The notes beneath the pieces are model-generated. The model was not told where the DNA came from. It saw only the letters and a list, made by a program, of their open reading frames with translations, and did no database searches. A DNA stretch of 64,000 nt, taken from contig OY987242.1 in NCBI GenBank assembly GCA_963920765.1, positions 4,428,789 through 4,492,788 of the forward strand, in the 5' to 3' direction. This DNA comes from Ulota crispa. Its lineage: Eukaryota > Streptophyta > Bryopsida > Orthotrichales > Orthotrichaceae. Below are positions 1-16,551 of the stretch, piece after piece. How positions within the stretch are numbered: the stretch's first letter is position 1; every line of letters begins with the position of its first letter. A program made the position numbers and the translations under genes.

Positions 1-420
1 TTCTAATTTGTACTCATATTTTCCTATTTAAGTTCATTCCTTTGACCACTCATTACCAATGCAAACAAATATTACATAAACATATATTGAATAACACAAA
101 TGACATATGAATGCGTCACTCCACGGGCCAATGCAAATAAGGCATGATTGATGAAAAGTTATAAATTGGAGCAAAGTGTCACATTATGTGCTATTTCTAA
201 GTCTCACTTCACTCTTCAAGTCTTCCTTCATTTGCCCTTCAGTTTGCCCTTCCATTTTTGGGCTAACCCTTCAATTGTAAGGTTACAAAAGTTTCATGCT
301 TGTTGATGAAAGGTTTCAAATTTCTAGATTTAGTGAATTGAGCTCTCCGTTTTTTCCCTTTTAGTTGAAACATTTTGCAATTTAAAATAAATAAAAAATG
401 CTTGAGAGAGGTGAGTCTAA

Positions 421-841
421 GAGCACCTCCACCATTGGCTTCCCTATCCCCATTTGGATGAAGGGGGAGCCAAGATGGGGATAGGAAAAGACAAGCCCCA
501 CTAGTTCTTCTCCATAAGGGAGTTTTTCCTTCATGATTACTAAAATGAGTTGGGAGAGGTGGGTCAAGAGAGGAATTAGGAGTGAAAAGGGGAGGAGAGG
601 TGGGCCAAGAGAAAACAAAGGAATGAAAGGGGGTAACAAATTGCACTTTTTTTGGGAAAAGTGAGGATACCATTTATCATAATTGAGTTCCCTATATGAC
701 CCCTTGTATAGGGGATTGGAACTCCCTTTCATCTTGATTCTCTAAATATTTGAGGATAGAGGCTCTTGGTGGGAGGTGTTCTTCCCTATTGAGATGAATT
801 CTATCAAAATAAGATAGGGATGTCCCTTGGTGGAGATGCTC
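421..841. mobile_element. Tourist/PIF-Harbinger-like MITE
   Basis: The left end reads GAGCACCTCCACCA and the right end is its near mirror image (GGTGGAGATGCTC). TAA flanks both sides (418-420 and 842-844). A TAA/TTA three-base target duplication is the hallmark of PIF/Harbinger elements, and a GAGCATCTCCA-type tip is common in plant Tourist MITEs. The reading frames inside, which run across the element on the minus strand, have no recognisable domain and are treated as noise. The 421 bp length suits a non-autonomous element. Confidence 0.7.
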
Positions 842-1264
842 TAAGGGTTGCTTTACACTACAAGTTAAGGTTAAGGTTTCTAGCCTTTGACATGCCCAAT
901 ACTAGAATTTGGTTGGTTCATATTTTGAAAACGACCTCAAGGCTAATTTTTCAGAACATATTTTAATATATAAAAGACAAGATCTAACACGGCCCCAATT
1001 CCAAAAATTGGGTCTCCTAAAAAAGTGAAGCCAATTCTTGGCCCCAAGACTGTTGTCACATTTTATTATTATTATTTTTCAATAAAAACATTCTTTTGAG
1101 ATACTCAACACTGTACAATGAAGTAAAAATATCAAAGGCTTTGCATAATTTCTTTTCTTTATCCCTTTTCTCTTGAAATTTTCAAAATTTACTCTAGTGG
1201 CTTCAACTTTTTAGCCTCAAAGCCTTTACACACAAGAGATTTAGCCTCATATTACTCATATTAA

Positions 1265-1499
1265 GGCCTGGTTCAGACTATCATCCGTACAAAACACAGA
1301 AACTAGCATCACATTTGATGTTTCAACTGCTAGGGTCACTTCCACGTCATTGGATTGTTGAGTGTGCTATTTCAAGAGTGTTCCTTTACTGGCCAAGGTA
1401 GGTACCATCCTTGTAGCAAGCCCCAAAATTTCACTATCTTGTCCGCTGATGTGGACATTTAGGTTGGTGACATGGCAAGTTGAAGTATTGAACAAACCC
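1265..1499. mobile_element. Tourist-like MITE with TAA target duplication
   Basis: The left tip GGCCTGGTTCAGACT and the reverse complement of the right tip, GGGTTTGTTCAATAC, align as imperfect terminal repeats. TAA lies at 1262-1264 and 1500-1502. A stretch homologous to its interior, in the opposite orientation, begins near 33057 inside the MITE that splits the tRNA pseudogene, so this is a family with at least two members here. Confidence 0.6.
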
Positions 1500-1550
1500 T
1501 AAGTGTGAACCCTTTGACGGAAAAAAACTGATATTCCAACCAATGATGTT

Positions 1551-1680
1551 CACTACAAGAAAAACATGGTCGAATTTACAAAAAGTTGACAAAAATTGTG
1601 ACCTAATCTACAGTATACTATAGATTAGGTCACAATTTTTGTTAGCTTTTTGTAGATTTGACCATGTTTTTCTTGTAAAC
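1551..1680. mobile_element. CACTA-type MITE (near-complete hairpin)
   Basis: The left end is CACTACAAGAAAAAC, the canonical plant CACTA (En/Spm) tip. The right end is the mirrored GTTTTTCTTGTAAAC. Almost the whole 130 bp folds on itself around position 1617. A three-base target duplication GTT is visible at 1548-1550 and 1681-1683, as expected for CACTA elements. It has no coding capacity. Confidence 0.75.
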
Positions 1681-1794
1681 GTTCGAGAAAATTTGGTCCG
1701 GTGGTGAGTCCGACCCGGGCCTTATAATGGACACTTGGGGCCATTCTTGAGGCCAATTGGGGCTCAAATTTTGGTTGAAATGGCTTCAAGCGCA

Positions 1795-1945
1795 CACTAC
1801 AAGAAATTGTGTCCTAATTGACATGTCCAAATTGTCTAAATGTGTCCAAAATGACACCAAAACTGTCAAATTGGACAATTTCTATAGATTAGATTATGCT
1901 AATTTGGACATGTTTTTGTCATTTTGGACAGTTTCCCTTGTAGTG
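1795..1945. mobile_element. CACTA-type MITE, second copy
   Basis: It begins CACTACAAGAAAT and ends TTTCCCTTGTAGTG, the complementary CACTA tips. The interior is a degenerate inverted repeat rich in TTGGACA/TGTCCAA words. It lies only about 115 bp from the first CACTA MITE but has a different interior. No clear target duplication survives. Confidence 0.7.
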
Positions 1946-1981
1946 AGTTTTCATAGCTTAGTGAAAAGGGGGCCTAAGTGA

Positions 1982-3236
1982 AGCCTAAGCCCTAGGGAGA
2001 GGCATTCCGGACGTTGAGGAGCGAGCTCGCTAGTAATCGAGATCCGTGCAGCCAGCGAGCCGCTGCAGGCACCAGGACGACGAGGCCGGCGCTACCACAG
2101 CTGCGCTCTGCTGCTGCTGCTGCTCTGCTGGTGCAGCAGAACAGCTGCGGACATGACCACAACCACGCGAGCCAAGCCAGGCTCATCTCCTTTTCCATGA
2201 AGCAATTGCCAAAGCGACCAGCTTTCTCTGCCAAAGGTGCCGGAGCGATGGCGGTGGTGCGTTCCCTGGCAGTGCCGCAGTGAGCTTCACCTTCAAGACA
2301 GACACGAGGAGAGCGATACATCACTCCCGTGGTCCGAGGAGGGGAATGTTTGTTGGGTAGGAGCACCGCTACCATCATGGCGAGGTAAGTAGGGCGTACG
2401 TCCCTTTCGACGCCGATGTCAAGCGTTGCTAGTTACTAACTTAACTGTACTCATGAGCACGATCGGCAGCATCAGCCTAGCAGCAGCAGCAGCTGGTAGA
2501 ATGATCCTTGCCAGTTGGGTGCATCATCGCTAGCTGGCGCACCTTTCTACCTCCTTCCGCTTGTCTCCTTCCCCCACGCCATGCCCGGTGCGCATCAGCA
2601 TTCAATGCCTGCCAGTCCCATCCCTTGGCGCTGCTCCCAGACCCCTGCATGCCCACAGAATACCACTCCAGTCTATCGCACTTTGCTTTTCATTTCAGTA
2701 TCCCCTCGCAAGCTGCTTGCTTATGCATGCTCTCCCCTCGTCCAAAGCTCTCCCCGAGCGTTGAGCTGCTGGTGGTAGCACTCCAATGCCGACATTGCTC
2801 TTCTTCTCACTTCCCAACCAAAACCCAATCCATTCCTCTTCTCGTTGCGTCTTAGTATACAGCAGACTGGTCATGGCTGGCATTGCTTGCACCTTGTGCA
2901 CCAGGTCTCGTAGCCTTCGGTAGGTCTCCATTGAAATTTTGCGATCTTTTCCAAGGAGTGTTTTCGGAGTTGGTTTTTTGTGTGGGTATGGAAGGAAACT
3001 TGCATCAGTATGAACGGAAGAAAGCAGTTACGGTGTCCTGAGATCAGAAGCTTTAATGTTGAGTGCTCTTGTGGTAGTTGCAGCAATGTGATGAAAATCT
3101 TAACCTGATTCCGCTTGTACAGATATTAACGTGCAGTGGGAATGCGTCAGAGTGCACTCATGTGCGTCACGAAGGCTACCGGCACTGGAACTATCAAGGA
3201 TCGTTGTGGTGAAGTCCACATGATCTTGCAGGAAAA
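1982..3236 (+). other. GC-richer leader and promoter region upstream of the subtilase
   Basis: The base composition changes sharply from the AT-rich MITE block. CTG/CAG runs (2098-2135) can form a local hairpin. A good donor-like site (ATGGCGAG then GTAAGTAG) occurs near 2378-2390. Short open frames on both strands (up to 128 codons) show no recognisable domain, so I do not call a protein. The region most likely holds the promoter and non-coding leader exons of the downstream subtilase. Confidence 0.35.
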
Positions 3237-3352
3237 GTAAGGATTCTAGTCTTCCACTCTTTCCAGCCTTTCTGTCATTGAGTATTAAGCCCTACAAAGA
3301 GGAGAAACCTTGATAGTTGTACACATGTTCTGTATTTTTTTCTGTTATCCAG
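3237..3352 (+). other. Probable 5' UTR intron of the subtilase gene
   Basis: A donor GTAAGG at 3237 and a pyrimidine-rich tract ending CAG at 3352 bracket a 116 bp stretch just upstream of the subtilase start codon. This is inference from splice signals only; no transcript evidence is available. Confidence 0.35.
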
Positions 3353-3442
3353 GGCTGCTGCAGAGAAATGGATTGCAGGGTTGGCACTTGCGAGCTCTCA
3401 AGCTTCAACGCACGTGACCTGAGCTCAACAAAAAGAATCGAG

Positions 3443-8863
<5,421 letters not shown>

Positions 8864-10283
8864 GATGCTCCTGTTTCCTTCCTTCTCTCTGAGTTGATAC
8901 AAAACAGGCTTGCTCTCCCGCTTGCTCGATCTGCGGTAGAGGTTTCTTTTCTTTTTTTTTTTTCCTTTCGTAGCCATTTTTCTTAGATAGTATGATGATC
9001 GGTATTCTCTACAACTGAAGGCTCCCGAGGATCACCTTCTCGCAGCTTCTCGGCTCGTTTTCTCCACATTTTCCAGTGAGATTGTCTCGGTTGGTGCTGA
9101 ACATGTTGCTCTGTCATTTTTGCTCTTATGGCTATGGCATGGATTCTCTCCTTTTCCGTTTCTCGTTGCTGGAGCGACGACGCGCACTCATGCATGCATG
9201 CAGATAAATGATTTTTTTGGACAGAGTCATCCCATGTGTGCACGTTCAAGTTCTTTCAATTTCCACACCTATTGCGGGCTAGACTATTTGAAAAACTATC
9301 TCAAATAGTGTGACTTATCGTAAGTACTCTGACTCAAGTGGTTCAATTTTTTTAAGAAGATTAAGTATTGCAAGTATGTATGCAACTACAAAGTTTGTGA
9401 AGAATGCAACCTTATCCCCTGAAGGGCCCGAACGCCCTTTGTGGCAATAATGTGCTGTATTGCTGGTATTTGGGGATGTCGCGGCATTTTCAGACTTTTG
9501 TGTACATTGATGACTTGTAGGAAATTTCAAGCCGAATCTGATTGAGCATTTTTTTTGAGAAGAGACCTTGTTGAATTTTGCAATTTGAGGATTGTATCCG
9601 CACTTGCATATGGTATAGATACGGTACTTGATTTCTACGTCAACGAGGCCACCGTGTCTCCACAGCAACTCAAGCCATACTAGACACGTGGTTGTATTGT
9701 GAAATTGCATGGCTCATCTTTGAGTGACCTAGCGCTTGTTAAAGTCGCCTAAACCATGTGTATCTTGGTTTGCTATGGATACGTACCTGTATCTTGGAGG
9801 CCCAAGGGCCCTTCAAGGGTTATTGAGAGTGAGTATATGGTTAACACATTGGATTGCATGTCTGTCTTCTTGTCCATATGCTCAAAGTACCCAATTGAGT
9901 TCATGTCCGTTTAATGTAATCAACTTATAGTTGACTTCAAAAAAAGATTAAAAAAACTTACTCTATACATGTTGGTGATATTTATTGGTCTTAACATGAG
10001 CCATATCATGTAATAAAAATGAAAAATGATAATTTTATCTTTTCTTTATAGGGTCAAAAGTCCTAAAAGTACCTTAAAAAGCAACAATAGATAGACATCT
10101 TTATCCACGCTATCTTTTTTGTGCGCCTACTAGTGCTATTCAATAACCAAATCTCTCTGAAAGTAATAATCATGTGTAAGACACAGAGTTGTTATTTGAG
10201 GAACAACAAAAGGTTGTGACTAGAAAATGGGTGGAAGCATTACACTTTTCACATTGATTGGACACAATTCACCCAAGTTATTG
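8864..10283 (+). other. Subtilase 3' flank and intergenic DNA, no gene seen
   Basis: About 300 bp after the stop are pyrimidine-rich and probably contain the 3' UTR. Beyond that the sequence is AT-rich. A 131-codon minus-strand frame at 9315-9710 lacks any recognisable domain and has low-complexity composition, so it is not called. Confidence 0.5.
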
Positions 10284-10695
10284 TTAACCCTTTAACAACC
10301 AGTTGACCATTCTATGGTTGATCCAACCCCTTTTCCTTGTGTAGGAAGAGAATAGCAATGAATCTTGTGGTTAGCCAAAGAGGGCGTACATGGGGAATTG
10401 GGAAGTGAAAAGTTTAGGGCAATAACAAGGTCAATATGAGGTGGCATGTGGCCAAAGGGTTGAAAAAACTAAATGAGTACGGGCTGAAAATACACCAATG
10501 AATGCAAAAAGATGACCATAACAACTAAAGAGTGAGCATAATTCATGATGCATAACACTAAACTTTGCAAGATACTTCCATATGTACGGTCAGATCTGTG
10601 GTAAACATCTGTATTCAATATTTTTAAAATTTCCCCCAAATGGCCATACAAAGGATTGTCCACTCCAGAATTGACCACGGTTGTTAAAGGATTAA
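10284..10695. mobile_element. TTAA-bounded element, 412 bp
   Basis: The left end is TTAACCCTTTAACAACC and the right end, read in reverse complement, is TTAATCCTTTAACAACC. The inverted ends extend over about 25 bp, including a GGTCAA/TTGACC word. TTAA flanks both sides. The interior is AT-rich with no convincing reading frame. Confidence 0.65.
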
Positions 10696-11177
10696 AGAGT
10701 TAGTGTATTTAATGTTTCATTGAGAGGGATATGAGAATTTCATCAATTTCTTTTTTGGAAATTTCATCAATTTTTCCACCCAATCTTTTATTGATATTTA
10801 AGTTATCAATGTTAGAATGAAGTAAAATTTTGACAAAAATTTGTCCAAGTGACTTTTGCCTTCGCCATGGGATTGCCATTAGCAAGCTTTAAGGTTCTTT
10901 AGTGGATAGTTTGTTGAAAGTTTAAAACTTTGATTGTACTTAAAATGGACTATTCTAAAAAGTGAATTAAAATTTTGATGTTGAGAAACATTAAGTCTTC
11001 CTTTTGTAATTATTGCACTGTATCTTCGTCATAGATGATGCAGGAAAGCAAGAAAACAAAATAATTGCAGGAAGTGAATATAGCTAATTTTTTAATGTTT
11101 TTTTTACCAAATTTTGCTGACTCCAGTTTTCATAGAATAATCCATTTCTGTTGTTGTTTTCCTCCACGATTACCTTG

Positions 11178-11489
11178 TAAGGTAGGAACACCCATAAGCG
11201 TCAATGCCCCCATAACCGTCACCTTTGAAATCTTGGAAAATTTGTGGAAGTGCATAGATGTAATGACAAGAATGTACAATATGTGAACATGAATTCTTAA
11301 AAATGGTTATGGGTGCAATGGCGGTTTGCTCTTCAAAAATTCACAACTTATTCTTAGAGTATCCAAATAATATATTTGAAAAACTCATTTTTTTCTGTTC
11401 CTAATAAGATCCTGTAATCTGCTAAATGTTTATTGACACTCATCATGGTCAAAACCCTTAGTTTGACGCTTATGGGTGCTCCTACCTTA
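11178..11489. mobile_element. MITE with TAAGGTAGGA termini
   Basis: TAAGGTAGGAACACCCATAA at the left is mirrored at 11463-11489 with one mismatch over about 27 bp. A related tip (AAGGTAGGAGCACCCC) appears near 32059. No clean target duplication is visible, so the superfamily is unassigned. Confidence 0.55.
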
Positions 11490-13140
11490 ATTGAGTACGT
11501 GTGGTGAAAGGAATGTGGGCAATGGGGAGTTTGGGCGAGCAGCCGAGCACAGTACCCTAATCCCTGGGCTTTTCGACTAACAAGCATCCCTTATTTAATT
11601 TTGGTGCCAAAGTCTAAATTTTGAGGTCCACATAATGGCACTCCCTATAGATGTCTCCTGCGGCCCTGCCCCCAACAAAACAGCTGTAAATAACTACTAA
11701 GCAACCACGTTCTAATTGATACAAGTTTTCAGGATTTATTAAAATTTTATACAAGTACAATCGTTCAAAATTACAATGTAAAAGCAAGATACAATTGTTT
11801 GATGCAAACTAAAGCGCTTGTTCCAAAATTATGAGACTGTTGTGGAAAAGTAGATTGTCAAGCATATCTTGCAAAAGTCAAGCATAGGACAAGAATACTT
11901 TGAATTAACCAAATTTTATTTCTGAATAGGACAAACATAATTTTGTGTGGAGCAAGAATGGTTTTGTACAAGATAAGCATATCTTTACAAGGAACAAGTA
12001 AATCTTGAAGATCGATGTTGTGTTTGTGTAAACAATGTATTTGATTTTTTAGAAAGTTGACCATGTAAACAAAAAAGATTGGTTGTTCAGTGCAAAATTT
12101 CTCATTGTTCATGTCAATAAACAATTACAATATAATCAAAGTGTTCTATATATCAAACTACAGTTCATGTTTGTAACAAGATGTGACTAAACTATCTTGA
12201 ACTTGCAAAAAGATGTCTTTTACCATGTTTTCATATGAAGATTGACTTTTTCAAAAACACATGCTTCATCATGACTAAACTTGACATACAAATTCCTGTT
12301 CACATTTGGTGATTTTGTCATCAATAATGGGTTTCAATATTCAAGCTAGCATTTAAGGATTTGCTTTTATCTCCAATGACTCTTCAAAAGTATGCGTTCT
12401 TATGGTATTTGCTTCAATACGTGCCTTTATGTATACCAAAAAAATCAAAACTCTATGACTCAAAAGTACCAATACTTGAGATAAAAAGGAACTTTGAATG
12501 AAATTGAACAAGTTTTGTTTTATCATAAACCAACATTTTCCAATCTAACAATTGTAGTCAAGAGTAAAAGAGAGTACACTATAATGAAAATGCATCACAA
12601 CAAATCCATGTAGTAACCGACTATCAGCAATTTTGTTGTCATTGAGCAACGTCAGTGATTTTCAATGAGTTGATTTGTTTGTAAGAAGACAATGTTCTGC
12701 AATTGTCAATTCTATATAGCGTTTACACAGTAATCTTTTTTCATTTCACTATATTTGAGAATTTTATAACAATGGTACAAAATTTGGCATTGTTTCACTG
12801 TTCAAATTGACTGAAATACTAATTGCGTTACAATAATACAAGTATAAAATTGATTTCATATAATTTCGACAATGGCCCAATGTATGTATAAATATTATTT
12901 TGTTGATTGTAAAAAATAGTGGTTGTGTCACTTGTGAGCTTGTTTAATTACAAACAAATCATCCAAACCAACATCTTGGATTTGCTTATATCTTCTTTTC
13001 ATAATAGAACCGGGTGTCCGTATGTATGTATTAGTTCATTTGCATGCGCACCCTGTTCTATGATGAAAAGAAGATGGGGGCATGCATTGGGGGCATGCAT
13101 CTATCTATATAATAGAATACGTTTTACTACGCGATAATGC
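11490..13140 (+). other. AT-rich intergenic DNA, no gene seen
   Basis: No reading frame here has a recognisable domain. An imperfect inverted repeat near 12988-13068 (ATCTTCTTTTCAT with its complement) brackets the word GTGTCCGTATGTATGTATT, which recurs near 14610. This suggests a degraded mobile element. Confidence 0.5.
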
Positions 13141-13189
13141 TTTCTACCTACCATGAATTACCTACCTACCATTTTTACTTACTTGCCAT

Positions 13190-13740
13190 GTCTATCCTTT
13201 TACTGCATGGGTAAAGAAACATGCATGGGTAAATAAACATGCATGGGTAAAAACTTGGTTGGGTAAGAAACACAAAATATGATTTACCCATTTAGCAATA
13301 CTTTTATTTTATTGTAGTATTTTTATTACATGGGTAAATAAACATGTATGGGTAAGAAAATTGCATGGGTAAGAAAATTGCATGGGTAAAAACTTACATG
13401 AGAAAAAAATGTATGGGTAAAAAATTGTTTGTGTAAAAAAATGTGTGGGTAAAAAATTGTTTGTGTAAAAAAATGTGTGGGTAAAAAATTGTTTGTGTAA
13501 AAAAATGTGTGGGTAAATAGTAAAAAAATATGACAAATTTGTGTGGGTAAAAAACAAAAATATATATAAAAAATTGAGTGGATAATTACCATATGGGTAA
13601 AAAATTGTGTTGGTAGAAAATAAATAATATTTTTGCGTGAAAAACTGCAACTTTCCTTTTATTGCATGCATGAATAAAAAACTATGGGTATTGAAAAAAA
13701 TTGTGTAGTAAGGGAATGTTTTGTAAACAATGACAAATGT
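13190..13740 (+). repeat. Minisatellite of GGGTAAA-rich units
   Basis: Many copies of CATGGGTAAA-type words occur. At 13409, 13441, 13473 and 13505 they form a regular 32-bp tandem repeat. The threonine- and phenylalanine-rich minus-strand frame of 120 codons across it is a product of the repeat and not a gene. Confidence 0.8.
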
Positions 13741-14019
13741 TTAGTGCATGGGTAAAATTTGAAATTGGAGTATGTTGACAAAAAGTAAGAATTATTATCT
13801 TGCAGAAGAAATGTTTTGTGTCATTGAACTTGATTGCGTTCCATTGGACCAATGGGTGCCTATACTAGTCCCATATAATAACCAAGGGGACTCCATTTGC
13901 ATGCGCCATGGGGGCATACATCCCATATAATAAAATTGCACATGGGCCATTGTGGGGCATGCATGGGGCCATGGGGGGAGGGTGATAAAAATAATTTCCG
14001 GATTGATATCTCACCTCTC

Positions 14020-14205
14020 ACACATTAAAATAATGATTAAAATAAGCCTCACATGTCACACATTCACACATTAAAATAATGATTAAAATAAGCCTCACAT
14101 GTCACACATTCACACATTAAAATAATGATTAAAATAAGCCTCACATGTCACACATTCACACATTAAAATAATGATTAAAATAAGCCTCACATATCACATA
14201 TTAAA
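14020..14205 (+). repeat. 46-bp tandem repeat, about four units
   Basis: AAGCCTCACATGTCACACAT begins at 14044, 14090 and 14136, with a slightly diverged copy at 14182. The exact 46 bp spacing makes it a clean tandem array. There are no spacers, so it is not CRISPR-like. Confidence 0.9.
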
Positions 14206-14237
14206 AAAAAAAAACAATTAAAAAGAAGGGATTGATA

Positions 14238-14380
14238 TGTCTACCACACCCTTTCAGCTATTCTACCACACCCTTTCTATTCTACCACACCCTTTCAGCT
14301 ATTCTACCACACCCTTTTAGCTATTCTACCACACCCTTTCAACTATTCTACCACACCCTTTCAGCTATTCTACCACACCT
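14238..14380 (+). repeat. 22-bp tandem repeat (CTACCACACCCTTTCAGCTATT)n
   Basis: About six units of a 22-bp word containing CTACCACACCCTTTCAG follow one another. They directly abut a partial copy (about 14378-14600) of the foldback family described at 14838-15248, so the array may have expanded from the tip of that element. Confidence 0.85.
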
Positions 14381-14837
14381 CCAAGGTAAATTTTAGATTT
14401 CTACCATCAAAAAGTTGGATTTGAGAATTTGGAATTCAAGTTTGGACTTAGAGACCATGATTTTGTCTAAAACCATAAAAAAAGGTTGTAATTGAACAAC
14501 ACCCAATGAAAAAGCTTAGCTCAAGGGAAAAGTATAACTTTTACTTTTATTTATGAAAGAAGATAAGCTTTTTCATTGGGTGTTGTTCAATTAGAACCTA
14601 GAACAAGGTGTCCGTATGTATGTATTAGTTAAGAGGGGGATTGCATAAAATTTCACATGGGCCATGGGGGGCATGCATGGGGCCATGAGGGGTTGATTAA
14701 AATTAAGAGGGGGCTCCATGATAAAATGCCCGTATGTATGTATGGTTTGGGGCATGCATGGGGCCGGGGGGTGATAATCATAAAAAGTTCTTGGATTGAT
14801 ATTTCACCTACCACACATTAAGAAAACGATTAAAAAA

Positions 14838-15248
14838 GGGAATTGATATGTGCACATTAGGGGTTGATATTTGCACACCCCCTTGGGAGGTAAATTGTAG
14901 CTTTCTGCCATCAAAAATCTGAATTTGAGAATTTTGGATTCAAATGTGGACTTAGAGACCATAGTTTACTTTAGAACCATAAAAAAGTTTGCAATTGAAC
15001 AACACCCAATGAAAAAGCTTATGTTTTTTTACAAACAAAAGTAAAAGTAACACTTTTTCCCCTAACTAAGTTTTTTCATTGAGTGTTGTTTAATTGCAAC
15101 TTTTTTTGGTTACAGAGTAAACCATGGCCTCTAACTCCAAATTTGAATTCAAAATTCTCAAATTCAGCTTTTTGATGGTAGAAATCTACAATTTACCTCC
15201 TAGGGGGGTGTGCAAATACCAACCCCCGGTGTGCACATATCAATTCCC
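14838..15248. mobile_element. Foldback element, GGGAATTGATATG family, 8-bp target duplication
   Basis: The ends are GGGAATTGATATG and its mirror CATATCAATTCCC, and nearly the whole 411 bp is self-complementary. The eight bases TTAAAAAA occur at 14830-14837 and 15249-15256. An 8 bp duplication fits hAT-like (8 bp) or some Mutator-like elements. No coding capacity is seen. Confidence 0.8.
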
Positions 15249-15544
15249 TTAAAAAACAATTACCCTCACCTATCAAAAAAGCCATGAAATTAAGCAAAAA
15301 ATCAATAAAATAAGCAACAACATGACGTGATTAAGCAAGCAAGAAACAATTAAATAAATGAAATGAAAAGTGTGATTAGAATAAACAATTAAAATAAACA
15401 ACAAACAAATAAAGATTAAAGCCTTCACCCTTAACTTATGTGTTTGAAGTGGGCCCAAAGGGTGCACGGGTCCACTAGTACTGTAGATAATATCTTGTAG
15501 GTACATGATTCTCTTTTCAAAGAAAAAACCTTAGTGTTTATTAT

Positions 15545-15942
15545 GGGAATTGATGTGTGCACACTCGGGTTGATATATGCACGCTCCCTTGGGGGTAAAT
15601 TATAAATTCTACCATCAAAAAGAGATTTTGAGAATTTTGAATTCAAATTTGGACTTATAGACTGTTTAGACCCATAGGAAAGGTTGCAATTGAAACTACG
15701 CATTGAAAAAACTTAGCTAGGGGGAAAAGTGTTACCTTTACTTTTGTTTGTAAAAAAACATAAACTTTTTCATTGGGTGTTGTTCAATTGCAACCTTTTT
15801 TTTACAATTCTAAACTACATCATGATCTCTAAGTCCAAATCTGAATTCAAAATTCTCAAAATCACTTTGGATGGTAGAAACTATAATTTACCCCACGGGG
15901 GGGCGTGCATATATCAACTCCGGTGTGCACATATCAATTCCC
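15545..15942. mobile_element. Foldback element, GGGAATTGATATG family, second copy
   Basis: It has the same ends and interior as the 14838 copy. TTTATTAT flanks it on both sides (15537-15544 and 15943-15950), an exact 8-bp target duplication. The spacing to the first copy shows two independent insertions. Confidence 0.82.
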
Positions 15943-15950
15943 TTTATTAT

Positions 15951-16500
15951 ACACCAAAATTGAATCTTTGCTTGGTATACGCTACTATGTTTACAAATAC
16001 AAAGGCCATTTTCAGGAACTCAATTGTAATCTTCGTAAACACTCTACTTGAGATTGGTACGTGCTTATACCAAAAGCCTCCAAGATAGAGTTGGCCCAAA
16101 TAATATTCGTATAAGATGCACGTCCCATCACATTCAATGGTGTCTTCTTTTACATTATTGCCAAAGTAAAACAACCTTGACATGTACTTTCTTTTACTTT
16201 TTCCTAAGGTAAAAAGAAGTTATTTAACAACGTTTTGTTGTTGGGTGGTGCTTGTATATACTTTCCTTGTTTGGATAAACGTGGTTGAGGACGGGAGGTG
16301 AGAACAAAGAGAGGGAAACACAGACAAGCAGACAAGGGGAGCCTGGTGTGAGCAGAAAGGCAGAGAGGTTGGGCCAGGGGCTGAACGCACAGAGAGCGGA
16401 CAAAGGGGAGGGGCGTGGGGGGCTCTTTTCGTGGCCCGTCACTCCAGCCCCGCTTCGTACCCATTTTGCATTCTCGCTCTCTGCTTGTGTTCTTCGTCGC
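15951..16500 (+). other. Upstream region of eIF4B copy 1
   Basis: The sequence becomes purine-rich (GGGAGG, GAGAGAGG) and then pyrimidine-rich toward 16500. It probably contains the promoter and 5' UTR of the downstream gene. The very long minus-strand frame that crosses the gap here is an artefact of high GC and of the N run. Confidence 0.4.
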
Positions 16501-16505
16501 GTGTT

Positions 16506-16514
16506 TTAGGGTTT
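16506..16514 (+). promoter_or_regulatory. Telo-box in the eIF4B copy 1 leader
   Basis: TTAGGGTTT, 37 bp before the start codon, is the reverse of the plant telo-box AAACCCTAA. Telo-boxes are common near the 5' ends of plant ribosomal-protein and translation-factor genes. The paralogue at 46077 has the same motif in its leader. Confidence 0.55.
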
Positions 16515-16551
16515 CGTGCTCGCAGCAGCAGCGACGCCTGTCTGTGCAGCC

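Noticed and set aside
2027-2045. CGCTAGTAATCG word resembling a conserved small-subunit rRNA segment
   Set aside because: Only about 12 bases match and the flanks are not rRNA-like; a chance match is likelier.
1992-2378. Overlapping plus and minus frames of 89-128 codons upstream of the subtilase
   Set aside because: Compositionally biased by CTG/CAG runs, no domain, and both strands are open at once, which suggests leader or promoter DNA.
9315-9710. 131-codon minus-strand frame with several Cys residues
   Set aside because: No recognisable domain, no splice partner exons and ordinary intergenic composition.
13309-13671. 120-codon minus-strand frame rich in Phe, Thr and His
   Set aside because: It is the translation of a 32-bp minisatellite; periodicity explains the open frame.
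14020-14205. Regular 46-bp repeats as a possible CRISPR array
   Set aside because: The units are contiguous with no unique spacers, and the DNA is clearly a plant nuclear genome.
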